Assembly (NCBI RefSeq): GCF_004341505.2
Contig: NZ_SLYP02000001.1
Coordinates: 1,313,001-1,377,000, forward strand
Direction of reading: 5' to 3'
DNA length: 64,000 nt
Source of the DNA: Sphingomonas sp. JUb134
GTDB lineage: Bacteria > Pseudomonadota > Alphaproteobacteria > Sphingomonadales > Sphingomonadaceae
This document shows positions 51,941 to 61,911 of this stretch, in pieces. The position numbers were made by a program, and so were the translations under genes. The stretch's first letter is position 1, and the number at the start of each line of letters is the position of its first letter. A model generated the notes under the pieces. The model made no database searches, was not told where the DNA came from, and saw only the letters and a program-made list of their open reading frames with translations.

Positions 51941-53605
51941 ATGCTGACGGCACTGTCGATCCGCGACGTCGTGCTGATCGAGGCGCTGGACCTGGAGTTC
52001 GGCGCCGGGCTGGGCGTGCTGACCGGCGAAACCGGGGCGGGCAAGTCGATCCTGCTCGACGCGCTCGGCCTCGCGCTGGGCGCGCGCGGCGACACCGGGC
52101 TGGTGCGCGATGGTGCAACCCAGGCGGTGGTGACCGCAAGCTTCGATGCGCCCGCGGCCGGCACGCCGCTCGCCGCCATCGTCGAGGAAAACGGGCTGGA
52201 ACTGGAGGCCGGCGAGCCGCTGATCGTGCGGCGGCTGGTGAAGCGCGACGGCGGCAGCCGCGGGTTCGTCAACGACCAGCCGGCGTCGGCGGCGCTGCTG
52301 CGCGAGATGGGGCAGCATCTGGTCGAGGTCCACGGCCAGCACGACGATCGCGGCCTCCTCAACCCGCGTGGCCACCGCGCCCTCCTCGATGCCTTTGCGC
52401 GGATCGATGTGCGGGAGGCGAGCGCCGCCTATCGCAAATGGCGCGATGCCGAGGCGGCGCTCGGCGCGGCGCAAGCCGAGATCGAGACCGCGCAGCGCGA
52501 CCGCGAGTGGCTGGAGCACGCTGTCGCCGAACTCGACGCGCTCGCGCCCGAGCCGGGGGAGGAGGAGGCGCTCGCCGACCGCCGTCGGCTGATGCAGCGC
52601 GCCGAAAAGGCGTCCGACGATCTGCGGGCGGTGGAAACCCTGCTGGAAGGATCGGGCGGCGGCCTCTCGCAACTGCGCCAGGCGGCGCGGGTGCTGGAGC
52701 GGCTGGGCGACGACCATCCCGCGCTCGCCGAGGCGCTGGCGGCGGTCGATCGCGCGGTGATCGAGGGGGCAGTGGCCGAAGACCGGCTGCGCGAGGCGCG
52801 GGCGGCACTGGCGTTCGATCCGCGCGCGCAGGAGGACGACGAGGCGCGGCTGTTCGAGCTGCGCGGGGTGGCGCGCAAGCACCGCGTGCGGCCGGACGAA
52901 CTGGCCGAGCTGGCCGACGAGCTGCGCGGGCGCTTGCGGCGGCTGGAGTCGGGCGAGGAAGGGATCGCCGCGCTGGTGGCCGAGGTCGCGACGGCGCGCG
53001 GCGCCTATGATGCGGCGGCCGAGGCGCTGAGCGCGCGGCGGGCGGCGGCGGCGGGCGCGCTGGACCGTGCGGTCGCGGGCGAGCTGGCGCCCCTCAAGCT
53101 GGAGGCGGCGCGCTTCCGCACGGTGGTCGCGCCGCTGGGCTCGGAGCAATGGTCGGCCGCGGGCAAGGACCGGGTCGAGTTCGAGATCGCGACCAATCCC
53201 GGCACGCCGTTCGCGCCGCTGATCAAGATCGCGAGCGGCGGCGAACTGTCGCGCTTCATCCTGGCGCTGAAGGTCGCGCTTGCCGAGGAAGGCGGCGCGG
53301 GGACGATGGTGTTCGACGAGATCGACCGCGGCGTCGGCGGCGCGGTGGCGTCGGCGATCGGCGACCGGCTGGCGCGGCTGGCCGAGCGCACCCAGGTGCT
53401 GGTGGTGACCCACAGCCCGCAGGTGGCCGCGCGTGGGCGGCGGCATTTGTTGATCGCCAAGCGGCATGACGGGGTGGTGACGCGCACCGGCGTCACGCCG
53501 CTCGATCCGGCGGAACGGCGCGAGGAGATCGCGCGGATGCTGTCGGGCGCGGAGATCACCGACGAGGCGCGCGCGCAGGCGGCCCGGCTGATCGACGCCG
53601 CCTGA
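51941..53605 (+). CDS. recN: DNA repair ATPase RecN
   Basis: 554 residues. GETGAGKSILLDALGLALGA is Walker A, IASGGELSRFILALKVALAE the ABC signature, and MVFDEIDRGVGGAVASAIGD Walker B with VVTHSPQVAA after it. A long coiled coil separates the two halves. SMC-like protein for double-strand break repair. Confidence 0.96.
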   Translation: MLTALSIRDVVLIEALDLEFGAGLGVLTGETGAGKSILLDALGLALGARGDTGLVRDGATQAVVTASFDAPAAGTPLAAIVEENGLELEAGEPLIVRRLVKRDGGSRGFVNDQPASAALLREMGQHLVEVHGQHDDRGLLNPRGHRALLDAFARIDVREASAAYRKWRDAEAALGAAQAEIETAQRDREWLEHAVAELDALAPEPGEEEALADRRRLMQRAEKASDDLRAVETLLEGSGGGLSQLRQAARVLERLGDDHPALAEALAAVDRAVIEGAVAEDRLREARAALAFDPRAQEDDEARLFELRGVARKHRVRPDELAELADELRGRLRRLESGEEGIAALVAEVATARGAYDAAAEALSARRAAAAGALDRAVAGELAPLKLEAARFRTVVAPLGSEQWSAAGKDRVEFEIATNPGTPFAPLIKIASGGELSRFILALKVALAEEGGAGTMVFDEIDRGVGGAVASAIGDRLARLAERTQVLVVTHSPQVAARGRRHLLIAKRHDGVVTRTGVTPLDPAERREEIARMLSGAEITDEARAQAARLIDAA

Positions 53606-53763
53606 GCGGGGGCATTGCGGGGTGCTGGGTGGTGAACGCCTATAGGGGAACGTCCGCTAACGCCCCACTTGCGGACAACGCTCCGTTGCCGCAGGGTTGA
53701 GGATGACTGACCGGCCCTCCGTTCCGATCCCCCACCTTCTTCCTGCTGCGCGCCGCTTACGAT

Positions 53764-54084
53764 TTGGAGCAGTTGGTGCTTCTGCTGGGGGACGGGACAA
53801 ATTGTCCGCTTCTGGAGGTTGTGTTCACGCTTCCCCGAGCCTTTCGATCCTTTGCGGAGAGCGATTACCACCGATATTTAGGTGCTTTTGAAGGTAGGCC
53901 GCTCATCTATTCCGCTGACCCAGGCTGCGGCATCGAGCTAAGCGGCGACGCCCCCTACCTCCTTGACTACCGCGCCAACGCTCGCGTCCAGGAATCGGAG
54001 GAGACATTTTCCTGCCTGATTAGAACGCCGGATCATTGCTTGGAGGTCATCTGCTTCGAGGAGCCCGCGCTTCGTTATTTCTAA
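53764..54084 (+). CDS. Hypothetical protein (about 106 aa or 125 aa)
   Basis: TTG 53764 gives 106 residues. The frame is open back to CTG 53707 after an in-frame stop, and the extra residues (TFFLLRAAYDLEQLVLLLGD) look protein-like, so the start may be upstream or lost. The body (PRAFRSFAESDYHRYLGAFEG, PDHCLEVICFEEPALRYF) has no known family. Lower GC than recN. Confidence 0.55.
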   Translation: MEQLVLLLGDGTNCPLLEVVFTLPRAFRSFAESDYHRYLGAFEGRPLIYSADPGCGIELSGDAPYLLDYRANARVQESEETFSCLIRTPDHCLEVICFEEPALRYF

Positions 54085-54251
54085 CGTCCGCTTTCCACCC
54101 ATTTCGGATATCAGCGGCGGAGACACCGTCCGCCGTGCTCCAGCAGACACGGCAGAAAAGCTAGGTCTAAGCGGCGCTACCGCCAGACGATACCCCGACG
54201 GCACCCCCGAACGGCAGGGCACGAGGCGCCCACGTCGGCTATTGGTGCGGG

Positions 54252-54674
54252 TTAGGTGACCGGTTCGTCAAATCGGTCGTACATATCCAAGTGCAATGAA
54301 AGGCCGCGCTGTGCCAAACCCAGCAGCGTACCGGGCGACAGCACGGCCTCTTCATTCGAGCTGTTCAGCATGAGGCCGCAGAAGATCTTACCCGATAGCG
54401 TGCGATTGATCTCCGCCCACAGGGCAGGGTCGTCCGGCAGCTGATCAAGGAGCTCCCGAAGCAAGAGCTCGAGAGGCTGGTCGGTCCGCCAGCCGGTTGT
54501 GAGCTGGAAGCGTCCGGTGCTCGACACCATCTTCTCACCGGTTTCGGACAGGTAGATGTCGCCCTTGCGGATGCAGTAAGCTGGGGTGCACCCGAGTGAT
54601 CGAGCAAGCTTGTCCGGGTCCAGCTCGTCACCCTTGAGCCATAGAGAAGCTTTGCATTCGGCCAGCTCGATCAT
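54252..54674 (-). CDS. DUF4279-family protein
   Basis: ATG 54674, 140 residues. CKASLWLKGDELDPDKLARS, LGCTPAYCIRKGD, TGRFQLTTGWRTDQPLELLL and LSGKIFCGLMLNSSNEEAVL fit DUF4279, small alpha/beta proteins often found near toxin-immunity or mobile regions. Function unknown. No partner gene is obvious. Confidence 0.78.
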   Translation of the reverse strand: MIELAECKASLWLKGDELDPDKLARSLGCTPAYCIRKGDIYLSETGEKMVSSTGRFQLTTGWRTDQPLELLLRELLDQLPDDPALWAEINRTLSGKIFCGLMLNSSNEEAVLSPGTLLGLAQRGLSLHLDMYDRFDEPVT

Positions 54675-54940
54675 TGGTGGAGCATAGCTCGTACACGCCC
54701 GCTTTCCACCCACAATGCGCCATACAGGCCAGCGATCGGCCGAACGACCGTGACGTCCAGTTGCGGACGCGAGATCGCTTAAGCGGTGAGTGACGATGGA
54801 CGCGGTTAACCGTGGCGTGAACCGCACTCTGTAGCAGTCGGCGACGTAGAGAGATCCGTGCCGCGCCTGCGCCATGCCGCTTCTGCTTGGCGCTATCCTG
54901 CTCTAGGGTGGTGCTTTCTCTCCCTCCCCGAAAGTTGCCG

Positions 54941-56581
54941 ATGCGTTCCCTGCTGCTTTGCCTGCCGTTGCTTTCCCTGATCGCGGCACAGCCCGCGCTT
55001 GCCCAAGCCGCGCCCGCGGTGTCCACGGCCGAGGCGGCGCTCACCCCGAAGCAGGCGGCGCTGAAGGCGCATGTCGCGTTCCTGGCCTCCGACGTGCTGC
55101 GGGGGCGGGAGGCGGGGACGCCGGACTATGACGTGGCGGCGGAATATGTCGCCGCGCAGATGCTGGCGGCGGGGCTGACGCCGGGCGGCAAGGACGGTAG
55201 CTGGTTCCAGCCGGTGCCGCTGGTGGCGGCCAAACCGGCGGGCGAGCCGACGATGGCGCTGCGCGTCGCGGGCAGGGCCGTGCCGATGGCGTTCGGCACC
55301 GACTGGACGATCCGGGTGACGCCCACTGCCGAGCGCATCGCGCTTTCCGCGCCGGTGGTGTTCGCGGGCTATGGCATCGTCGACAAGGCGAGCGGGCGCG
55401 ACGACTATCGCGGGCTCGACGTGCGCGGCAAGATCGTCGCGATCCTCTACAGCGGGCCCAAGGGGCTCAACAGCGAGATCGCGGCGCACCTGAGCAACCG
55501 GCTCGATCGCGCGCGGGTGGCCAAGGCGCATGGCGCGGTAGGCGTGGTGGTGATCGAGACCAGCCAGATCCACCAGGTGTTCCCGTTCGAGGCGATGGCC
55601 GAGGGCTGGGACACGCGCGGCGTCACCTGGGCGGACGCGGCGGGCAAGCCGCGCGACGTGGGCGTGCCGACCCTGGGCGTGCTGAGCTTTGCCGGCGCGG
55701 AGAAGCTGTTTGCGGGATCGAAGATCCGCTGGAGCGACGTGCGCGCGGCGGACGATGCCGGCAAGAAGCTGCCGACGGGTGCGCTGGCGGCGACGCTGTC
55801 GACGGAGCAGCGCTTCACGATCGAGCATGTGCCGAGCGCCAATGTGGTGGGGATGCTGCGCGGCTCCGACCCGACGCTGGCGCGCGAAGTGGTGGTGCTG
55901 TCCGCACACCTGGACCACATCGGGGTGACCAAGCCGGTGGATGGCGATGCGATCAACAATGGCGCGCTCGACAATGCGATTGGCATCGCATCGATGCTGG
56001 AGGTCGCCAAGGCGTTCGGCGCCGAGAAGACGCGGCCCAAGCGCAGCCTGTTGTTCGTGGCCGTCACCGCCGAGGAGAAGGGGCTGATCGGCTCCGATTA
56101 CTTCGCGGCCCACCCGACGGTGGCGAAGGAGAATGTAGTTGCCAACGTCAACCTGGACATGCCGATCCTGACCTATCGCTTCGTCGACCTGGTCGCGTTC
56201 GGGGCCGACCGGTCGAGCATCGGACCGGCGGTGGCGGCGGCGGCCAAGGCGCGTGGCCTCGCGCTTTTGCCCGACCCGGCGCCGGAGGAGGCGGACTTCG
56301 TGCGTACCGACCATTACAGCTTCGTGCGGCAGGGCGTGCCCTCGGTGTCGCTCAACCCGGGGCCGGGCGGGCCGGGAGCGGCGGCGACCAAGGCGTTCCT
56401 GGAGAACAACTATCACCAGCCCTCGGACGAGATCGGGCTGCCGATCGACTGGCAGGCGGCGGAGGACTTCGTCGACGTGAACCAGGCGATCGTGCGCACG
56501 CTGGCGGATGCGCCGGACCGGCCGCGGTGGAACAAGGGCGATTACTTCGGGACGCTCTACCAAGGGCCGATGGCGAAGTAA
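54941..56581 (+). CDS. Exported M28-family aminopeptidase with PA domain
   Basis: ATG 54941 gives 546 residues; signal peptide ends PALAQA-A. A PA-like insert (VFAGYGIVDKASGRDDYRGL, VRGKIVAILYSGPKG) precedes the M28 core: LSAHLDHIGV (His, Asp ligand), NGALDNAIGIASMLEVAKAF, AVTAEEKGLIGSDYF (catalytic Glu-Glu), NVNLDMP (Asp) and NNYHQPSDEI (His). Two-zinc metallopeptidase in the periplasm. Followed by a dispersed palindromic repeat. Confidence 0.93.
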   Translation: MRSLLLCLPLLSLIAAQPALAQAAPAVSTAEAALTPKQAALKAHVAFLASDVLRGREAGTPDYDVAAEYVAAQMLAAGLTPGGKDGSWFQPVPLVAAKPAGEPTMALRVAGRAVPMAFGTDWTIRVTPTAERIALSAPVVFAGYGIVDKASGRDDYRGLDVRGKIVAILYSGPKGLNSEIAAHLSNRLDRARVAKAHGAVGVVVIETSQIHQVFPFEAMAEGWDTRGVTWADAAGKPRDVGVPTLGVLSFAGAEKLFAGSKIRWSDVRAADDAGKKLPTGALAATLSTEQRFTIEHVPSANVVGMLRGSDPTLAREVVVLSAHLDHIGVTKPVDGDAINNGALDNAIGIASMLEVAKAFGAEKTRPKRSLLFVAVTAEEKGLIGSDYFAAHPTVAKENVVANVNLDMPILTYRFVDLVAFGADRSSIGPAVAAAAKARGLALLPDPAPEEADFVRTDHYSFVRQGVPSVSLNPGPGGPGAAATKAFLENNYHQPSDEIGLPIDWQAAEDFVDVNQAIVRTLADAPDRPRWNKGDYFGTLYQGPMAK

Positions 56582-56603
56582 GTCGGATCGCGCAGGCTCC
56601 CGC

Positions 56604-56779
56604 CCCGTTTGTCTCGAGCAGGGATCGAGCTTGTCGAGAGCCTGTGTCGAGAGGGAGGCGCGACCTCTCGACACGAAGGGGAGGGGTGCAGGCGGGGTGT
56701 GAGAGCGGCGTCGAAAGAGCCGCAAGCGATTTCTCGATACGCTGTCTCGACAGGCTCGACGGCTACTCCAAACAAACGG
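56604..56779. repeat. Interspersed inverted repeat, copy 2
   Basis: Shares GAGCTTGTCGAGAGCC, CTCGATACGC-GTCTCGACA and GCTCGACGGCTACTC with copy 1 (3822-3939), but about 60 bases longer and with the ends changed to CCGTTTGTCTCG and CAAACAAACGGG. Located between the M28 peptidase and the epimerase genes. Confidence 0.78.
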
Positions 56780-56818
56780 GTAGGAGGGATGGCGTGGTGA
56801 GGATGGGGTCGGTCTAGG

Positions 56819-57652
56819 ATGCGGATGCTGGTGTTCGGGCTGGGCTATGCCGCGGGCGTTGCTGCCGAGCGGCTGCGCGTGCGGGGCTGGCGGGTGATGG
56901 GCACTAGCCGGGACGGGCGTTATGGGACGATCGCGTTTGGCGATGCCGATCGCGTCCGCTTCGAGATTGCTGCGGCTGATGCGGTGCTGTCGACTGTGCC
57001 GCCCGAAGGCGACTTGGACCCGGTGCTGGCGGCTTATGGCGGGGCGCTGGCCGAGCGGGGGTGCTGGCTCGGCTATCTGTCCTCGACCGGGGTCTATGGC
57101 GACGCCGGAGGCGGCTGGGTGGACGAGAGCGCGCCCTTGCGCGGGCGGCGGCCGGCACGGGTGGCGGCGGACCGGGCGTGGCTGGAGCTGGGCGCGCGGG
57201 TGCTGCGGCTGCCGGGGATCTATGGTCCCGGCCGCTCGCCGCTCGACCGCGTGCGGGCCGGGACCGCGCACCGCGTGGACCTGGCTGGACAGGTGTTCAG
57301 CCGGGTGCATGTCGAGGACATTGCCGAGGGCGTCGTGGCGGCGTTGGACGGGCCGGCGGGGGCGTACAACCTCTCCGACGACCTGCCGGCGGACCAGAAT
57401 GCGGTGGTCGAATATGCCGCGCGGCTGCTGGGGATGGCGCCGCCGCCGTTCGTGCCACTCGAAAGCCTGTCGCCGATGGCGCAGGGTTTCTATGCTGAGA
57501 ACCGGCGAGTGGCGAACGGGCGGGCAAAGCGCGTGCTCGGCTGGCGGCCGCGCTATCCCGACTATCGGTTCGGCCTGCGCGCGCTCAATGCGATGACGAG
57601 TCCGGCGAGCACCAGCAGCGCCCCGGCGCCGGCCATCAGCGACCAGCGATAG
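56819..57652 (+). CDS. NAD-dependent epimerase/YeeZ-like SDR protein
   Basis: 277 residues. MLVFGLGYAAGVAAERLRVR is the nucleotide-binding start, YLSSTGVYGDAGGGWVDES and LRLPGIYGPGRSPLDRVRAG are extended-SDR blocks, and FSRVHVEDIAEGVVAAL follows. The catalytic YxxxK is replaced, as in YeeZ-type atypical SDRs, so it may bind NAD without classical chemistry. Its last 91 bases overlap the convergent EamA gene. Confidence 0.85.
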   Translation: MRMLVFGLGYAAGVAAERLRVRGWRVMGTSRDGRYGTIAFGDADRVRFEIAAADAVLSTVPPEGDLDPVLAAYGGALAERGCWLGYLSSTGVYGDAGGGWVDESAPLRGRRPARVAADRAWLELGARVLRLPGIYGPGRSPLDRVRAGTAHRVDLAGQVFSRVHVEDIAEGVVAALDGPAGAYNLSDDLPADQNAVVEYAARLLGMAPPPFVPLESLSPMAQGFYAENRRVANGRAKRVLGWRPRYPDYRFGLRALNAMTSPASTSSAPAPAISDQR

Positions 57653-58491
57653 CCCTCGAACAGGGTCGAGAGCAGCATCGCGATCACCGGCACGACGACG
57701 CCGTTGTACGCCGCCTTGGCCGGGCCGATCGCGCGGATGATGCCGAAGTAGAGCGCAAACGCGATCGCCGAGCCGAAGATCGCGAGATAGAGGATGCCCG
57801 CGACATAGGCCCAGCGCCAGTCGAACACCGGCGGGCCGACCGTGGCGCTGGCGAACGCCGCGTCCATCGCGGCGCCCATCAACATGGCGATGCCGAGCAC
57901 CGGCGCCATCGGATAGCGCTTGGCGGCCTTGGTCGCCTGCATGACGTTGGCGACGGAGGCGCAGAGCACGCCGGCAAGGGTGATGCCCATGCCCAGCAGC
58001 ACCGTGTCGCTGTCGGCCGCTGCCTGGCGCAGCTCATGCACGAACAGCAGCGCGACCCCGGCCATGGCGATGCCGGAGCCGACCAGCAGCTGGCGGCCCA
58101 TGCGCTGGCCGAGGAAGATGCGTGCCAGCGTCGCATTGGGGACGATCAGCAGCGCGTAGACGACGGCAACCAGCCCCGAAGTCACGAACTGTTCGGCGCG
58201 ATAGACGAAGTTGAAGTTGAGGCAGAACTGGGTGAGCGCCAGCACGGCGGCAAAGCCCCAGCCGCGCGCGTCGAGGCGAAGCGACTCGCGCCGGAGCAGC
58301 GCCCACACCAGCATGGCGATCCCGCCGACGCCGAAGCGATAGGCGACCGACCAGGTCGGCGGCACCACGCCCAGCTGGTCGCGGATGACGATCCAGGTCG
58401 ATCCCCAGATCAGCGTGACGATCCCGAACGGGACCAGCACGCCGAGGGTTGCGGAGCGTGGTGTCTCCTGCGCGGGGACGGGAGTGGTCAC
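57562..58491 (-). CDS. EamA/DMT-family transporter
   Basis: GTG 58491 overlaps the aldolase stop (GTGA), giving 309 residues with about ten helices. FGIVTLIWGSTWIVIRDQLG, YRAEQFVTSGLVAVVYALLI and GSAIAFALYFGIIRAIGPAK are EamA blocks. Cotranscribed with the upstream threonine aldolase; it may export an amino-acid-derived metabolite (inference). Confidence 0.9.
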   Translation of the reverse strand: MTTPVPAQETPRSATLGVLVPFGIVTLIWGSTWIVIRDQLGVVPPTWSVAYRFGVGGIAMLVWALLRRESLRLDARGWGFAAVLALTQFCLNFNFVYRAEQFVTSGLVAVVYALLIVPNATLARIFLGQRMGRQLLVGSGIAMAGVALLFVHELRQAAADSDTVLLGMGITLAGVLCASVANVMQATKAAKRYPMAPVLGIAMLMGAAMDAAFASATVGPPVFDWRWAYVAGILYLAIFGSAIAFALYFGIIRAIGPAKAAYNGVVVPVIAMLLSTLFEGYRWSLMAGAGALLVLAGLVIALSARRPNR

Positions 58492-59489
58492 AGCGCCGCG
58501 ATCGCCTCTGCCAGCGGGCGGATCTGGTCCTCGGTCTGATCCCAGGAGGTGACCAGCCGGATCTCGCCGGCGGCCCAGTCGTAGAAGTCGAAGCCGAGCG
58601 CGCGCAGCGACGCGGCCTCCTGCGGAGTGGCGCGCAGGAAGACCTCGTTGGCCTGGACCGGGTGGACTAGGCGGTCGCCTGCCGCCTGGGCGAGCAGGGC
58701 GGCGCCCGCATTGGCGGCGCGGGCGTTGGCGAGCCACAGGTCGTCTTCGACCATCGCCAGGATCTGCGCGGCGAGGAAGCGGCCCTTGGAGGCGAGCAGG
58801 CCGGCGCGCTTGCGGCGGGCCTTGGCGACCGCGGCCAGCTCGGGCTTGAAGAACACCAGGGCTTCCGCGCTCATGCCGCCGTTCTTGATGAAGCCGAAGC
58901 TCAAGGCGTCGACGCCGGCCTGCCAGGTGACTTCGGCAGGCGAGCAGCCGAGGTGGGCGACGGCATTGGCGAAGCGGGCACCGTCCATGTGCAGGCCCAG
59001 GCCGCGGGCGCGGGTGATGGCGCCGATCGCGGTGACTTCTTCGGGCGTGTAGACCAGGCCGTATTCGGTGGCGTTGGTGATGGAGACCGCGTGCGGCTGG
59101 ACCCAATGGACGCCCTCGACGACGCGGTCGAGGCGGGCGGCCAGGGTGTCGGGCGTGAGCTTGGCGCCGGGGCCTTCGACCAGCAGCAGCTTGGCGCCAT
59201 GGGTGTAGAATTCGGGTGCGCCGCCCTCGTCGTTCTGGATGTGCGCGTCGGCGTGGCAGACGACGGCGCCGTGCGGCGGGCAAAGTGCTGCGAGCGCGAG
59301 GCAGTTGGCGGCGGTGCCGGAGGGGACCCACAGCGCCGCGACCTCGGTCTCGAACAGCTCCGACAGTCGGCCGTCGAGCGACTGGCTGAGCGCATCGCCG
59401 TCATAGGCGGTGTCGAGCCGGTTGGCGGCGAGGATCGCCTCGATCACCTGGGGGCAGGCGGCAGCGGCATTGTCGGAGAAGAAGCGCAT
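58488..59489 (-). CDS. Low-specificity threonine aldolase/beta-eliminating lyase
   Basis: 333 residues. MRFFSDNAAAACPQVIEAIL start, ALWVPSGTAANCLALAALCP, GLGLHMDGARFANAVAHLGC (Asp that pairs with PLP) and ALSFGFIKNGGMSAEALVFF (PLP Lys) are typical of fold-type I threonine aldolases. Cleaves threonine or beta-hydroxy amino acids to glycine and aldehyde. Confidence 0.93.
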   Translation of the reverse strand: MRFFSDNAAAACPQVIEAILAANRLDTAYDGDALSQSLDGRLSELFETEVAALWVPSGTAANCLALAALCPPHGAVVCHADAHIQNDEGGAPEFYTHGAKLLLVEGPGAKLTPDTLAARLDRVVEGVHWVQPHAVSITNATEYGLVYTPEEVTAIGAITRARGLGLHMDGARFANAVAHLGCSPAEVTWQAGVDALSFGFIKNGGMSAEALVFFKPELAAVAKARRKRAGLLASKGRFLAAQILAMVEDDLWLANARAANAGAALLAQAAGDRLVHPVQANEVFLRATPQEAASLRALGFDFYDWAAGEIRLVTSWDQTEDQIRPLAEAIAAL

Positions 59490-59542
59490 GGCCGCGCCTT
59501 GGGCGGCGGCGCGGCCGAGGTCAACGGCTAGCTAGGCCGCGC

Positions 59543-61768
59543 TCACTCTTCGTCTTCAGGCAGGCGGCGGGCGTCGGGTTCCCGCGGGGGCGGGGGCGCG
59601 CGGCGGTCGGGGCCGTTGCGGTCCACCACGATGCCGCCGTCCCGGTCGAGGCGCAGGTTGAGGCCGAGGCCCTGGACCTGTCCCTCCAGCGCGTCCGTCG
59701 CCTCGTCGATCCTGGCACCGGCCTCATCGATCGCGTCGCCTGCGATGTCGACGCTGTTGTCGATCGCCTCGTCGACATCCTCGTTCACTTCCGGCGGCGG
59801 GGGCGGCAGCTGCACGCCGAGCGCCTCGGTCATGAAGTCGCGCCAGATCCGCGCGGGCAGGCCGCCCCCGGCGAGGCCGGGATTGGGCGTGTTGTCGTCG
59901 TTGCCGAGCCACACGCCCGCGACGATGTCGCCGGCATAGCCCACGAACAGCGCGTCGCGAGAGTCCTGGGTGGTGCCGGTCTTGCCGAACGCCTCGATCG
60001 GCAGGTTCGCCTGGTGGCCGGTGCCGCGGATCGAGGCGGCGAGCAGCTCGCGCATGCCGTCGAGCTCGCGGCGGCCGAGCGGGCGGCTGCTGTTGCGCAG
60101 CCGTTCGAACCAGCTGGTCTGTTCCTCGTCCTTCAGGCCATGCGGGCGGACCGGCGCCTCGCCGGCCGCGATCGCGGCATAGGCGGCGGTGAGTTCGAGC
60201 AGCGAGACGTTGGCGGTGCCGAGCGCGATCGTCGCCTCGTTGGGGATCGGCGTCGAGATGCCGAGGTCGCGGGCGGCGCGGATCACGTTGCGCACGCCCA
60301 CTTCCTGCGTCAGCCGCGCCGAGGCGACGTTGCTGGAGCGGGCAAAGGCGCGGGTGAGCGGGATGGTGCCGAGATAGCGGCCGTCGCTGTTCTTGGGGCT
60401 CCAGTCGCCGATCGTGAGCGGCTCGTCCTGCACGGGAGAGTCGGGGCTGAGGCCCGAACGCAGGGCCGCCAGATAGACGAACAGCTTGAAGGTGGAGCCG
60501 GGCTGGCGGCGCGCCTGCACCGCGCGGTTGAAGGGGCTGTCCTTGTAGTTCTTGCCGCCGATCATCGCGATCACGCGGCCGTCGGGGTGCATCGCGACCA
60601 GCGCGACCTGGGTCTGGCGCAGGCCGGCACGGCGCACCGCACGCTCGGCGGCGCGCTGGATGCGGCTTTCCAGCGTGGTGGTGACGCGCAGGTCGGGGCC
60701 GACGCCGCCGGCACGGTCGCGGGCAGCCGGGATCACCCAGTCGGCGAAATAGGTGCCGCTGGGGAGATCATCGCCCTTGGCGACGCGGAGCTTGGCGGGC
60801 TTCACCGCCCGCGCCTCGGCCGGGGTCAGGAACCCGGCGGCTTTCATCGTCGAGACGATCACGGCCTGGCGCTCGCGCGCGCCCTTGAGATTGCCGGTGG
60901 GGGCGAGGCGGGAGGGCGCCTTGACGAGGCCTGCGAGCATCGCTGCCTGGGCGGTATTCAGGTCCTGCGGCTTGCGGCTGAAATAATGCTCGGACGCGGC
61001 CGCCAGGCCATAGGCGTTGTCGCCGAAATAGACGTTGGAGAGGTAGCGCGACAGGATCTCGTCCTTGGTCAGCCACGCTTCCAGCCAGAAGGCGATCATC
61101 ACCTCGCGCAGCTTGCGCGCCGCCGTCCGATCCGAATCGAGGAAGGCGTTCTTGGCGAGCTGCTGGGTGATGGTGCTGCCGCCCTCGCGCACCCCGCCCG
61201 ACATGGTGTTGTGCACCATGGCGCGCAGGATTCCGCGCGGGTCGATGCCCCAGTGGCTGTAGAAGCGGCGATCCTCGACGGCGAGGAACGCCTGGGTCAC
61301 GTGCTTGGGAAGCTTGGTCGCGTCGACCGGCTTGCCGATGTTGGCGCCGCGCTGGGCGATCGGAGTGCCCTCGGCAGAGAGCAGCGTGATCGAGGGCGGC
61401 AGCGGCGGCTGCAGCGACTTCGACAGGGGCGCGGTGAGCGCCAGCCACGCGATCGCCAGCACCAGCAGAATGATGCCCGCCGCCACCAGCCGGATCGTCC
61501 AGCGCAACCAGCGGGGGCGGCCGCTGCGGACCGGCGGCACGGAAGGCGGCGGCGGCGGGGGCGGCGGCGCCCCGAAGCCGCCGTTGTTGCCGAGCGGCGT
61601 GGCGGTGCCGGCACCGGCGCCAGCAGCCAGATCGAACTCCGCCAGCGCGGCATCGAACTGCGCCATCCGCGCACGGCGCTGCTGCTCCAGCTCGCGCAGG
61701 GCGGTGGAGGAGCGGCCGACGCGGGCCGGATCGAGCGGGCGGCCTTGCGGGAAGGGATCGTCTTGCAT
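59543..61768 (-). CDS. Penicillin-binding protein 1A (bifunctional)
   Basis: 741 residues. A cytoplasmic Pro-rich start, one membrane helix (about 90-112), GT51 transglycosylase (VEDRRFYSHWGIDPRGILRA, EGGSTITQQLAKNAFL) and transpeptidase with QPGSTFKLFVY (SxxK), SSNVASARL (SxN) and FGKTGTTQDSRDAL (KTG) motifs. The C-terminus has an acidic tail with helical repeats (VDEAIDNSVDIAGDAIDEAG). Polymerises and crosslinks peptidoglycan. Confidence 0.95.
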   Translation of the reverse strand: MQDDPFPQGRPLDPARVGRSSTALRELEQQRRARMAQFDAALAEFDLAAGAGAGTATPLGNNGGFGAPPPPPPPPSVPPVRSGRPRWLRWTIRLVAAGIILLVLAIAWLALTAPLSKSLQPPLPPSITLLSAEGTPIAQRGANIGKPVDATKLPKHVTQAFLAVEDRRFYSHWGIDPRGILRAMVHNTMSGGVREGGSTITQQLAKNAFLDSDRTAARKLREVMIAFWLEAWLTKDEILSRYLSNVYFGDNAYGLAAASEHYFSRKPQDLNTAQAAMLAGLVKAPSRLAPTGNLKGARERQAVIVSTMKAAGFLTPAEARAVKPAKLRVAKGDDLPSGTYFADWVIPAARDRAGGVGPDLRVTTTLESRIQRAAERAVRRAGLRQTQVALVAMHPDGRVIAMIGGKNYKDSPFNRAVQARRQPGSTFKLFVYLAALRSGLSPDSPVQDEPLTIGDWSPKNSDGRYLGTIPLTRAFARSSNVASARLTQEVGVRNVIRAARDLGISTPIPNEATIALGTANVSLLELTAAYAAIAAGEAPVRPHGLKDEEQTSWFERLRNSSRPLGRRELDGMRELLAASIRGTGHQANLPIEAFGKTGTTQDSRDALFVGYAGDIVAGVWLGNDDNTPNPGLAGGGLPARIWRDFMTEALGVQLPPPPPEVNEDVDEAIDNSVDIAGDAIDEAGARIDEATDALEGQVQGLGLNLRLDRDGGIVVDRNGPDRRAPPPPREPDARRLPEDEE

Positions 61769-61911
61769 CTGAAGGGCTGTGTTACGTCTCTAGCACAGCA
61801 TCCGCAAGCGCGGGTGCGTCGCGGTGGTGCGCAAGGACCCGCTAGCGCACGAGCTAGGCGAGGAAAAGGCGGGGTTCGGTTGCGAAAACGTGGCCGGCTT
61901 GACCGCAGCCC

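Noticed and set aside
51077..53467. 796-codon minus-strand frame opposite bamD and recN
   Set aside because: Arg/His/Gln-rich antisense shadow of two well-identified genes.
54893..57310. 805-codon minus-strand frame opposite the M28 peptidase and epimerase
   Set aside because: Antisense of two real genes and an intergenic repeat; His/Arg-rich without domains.
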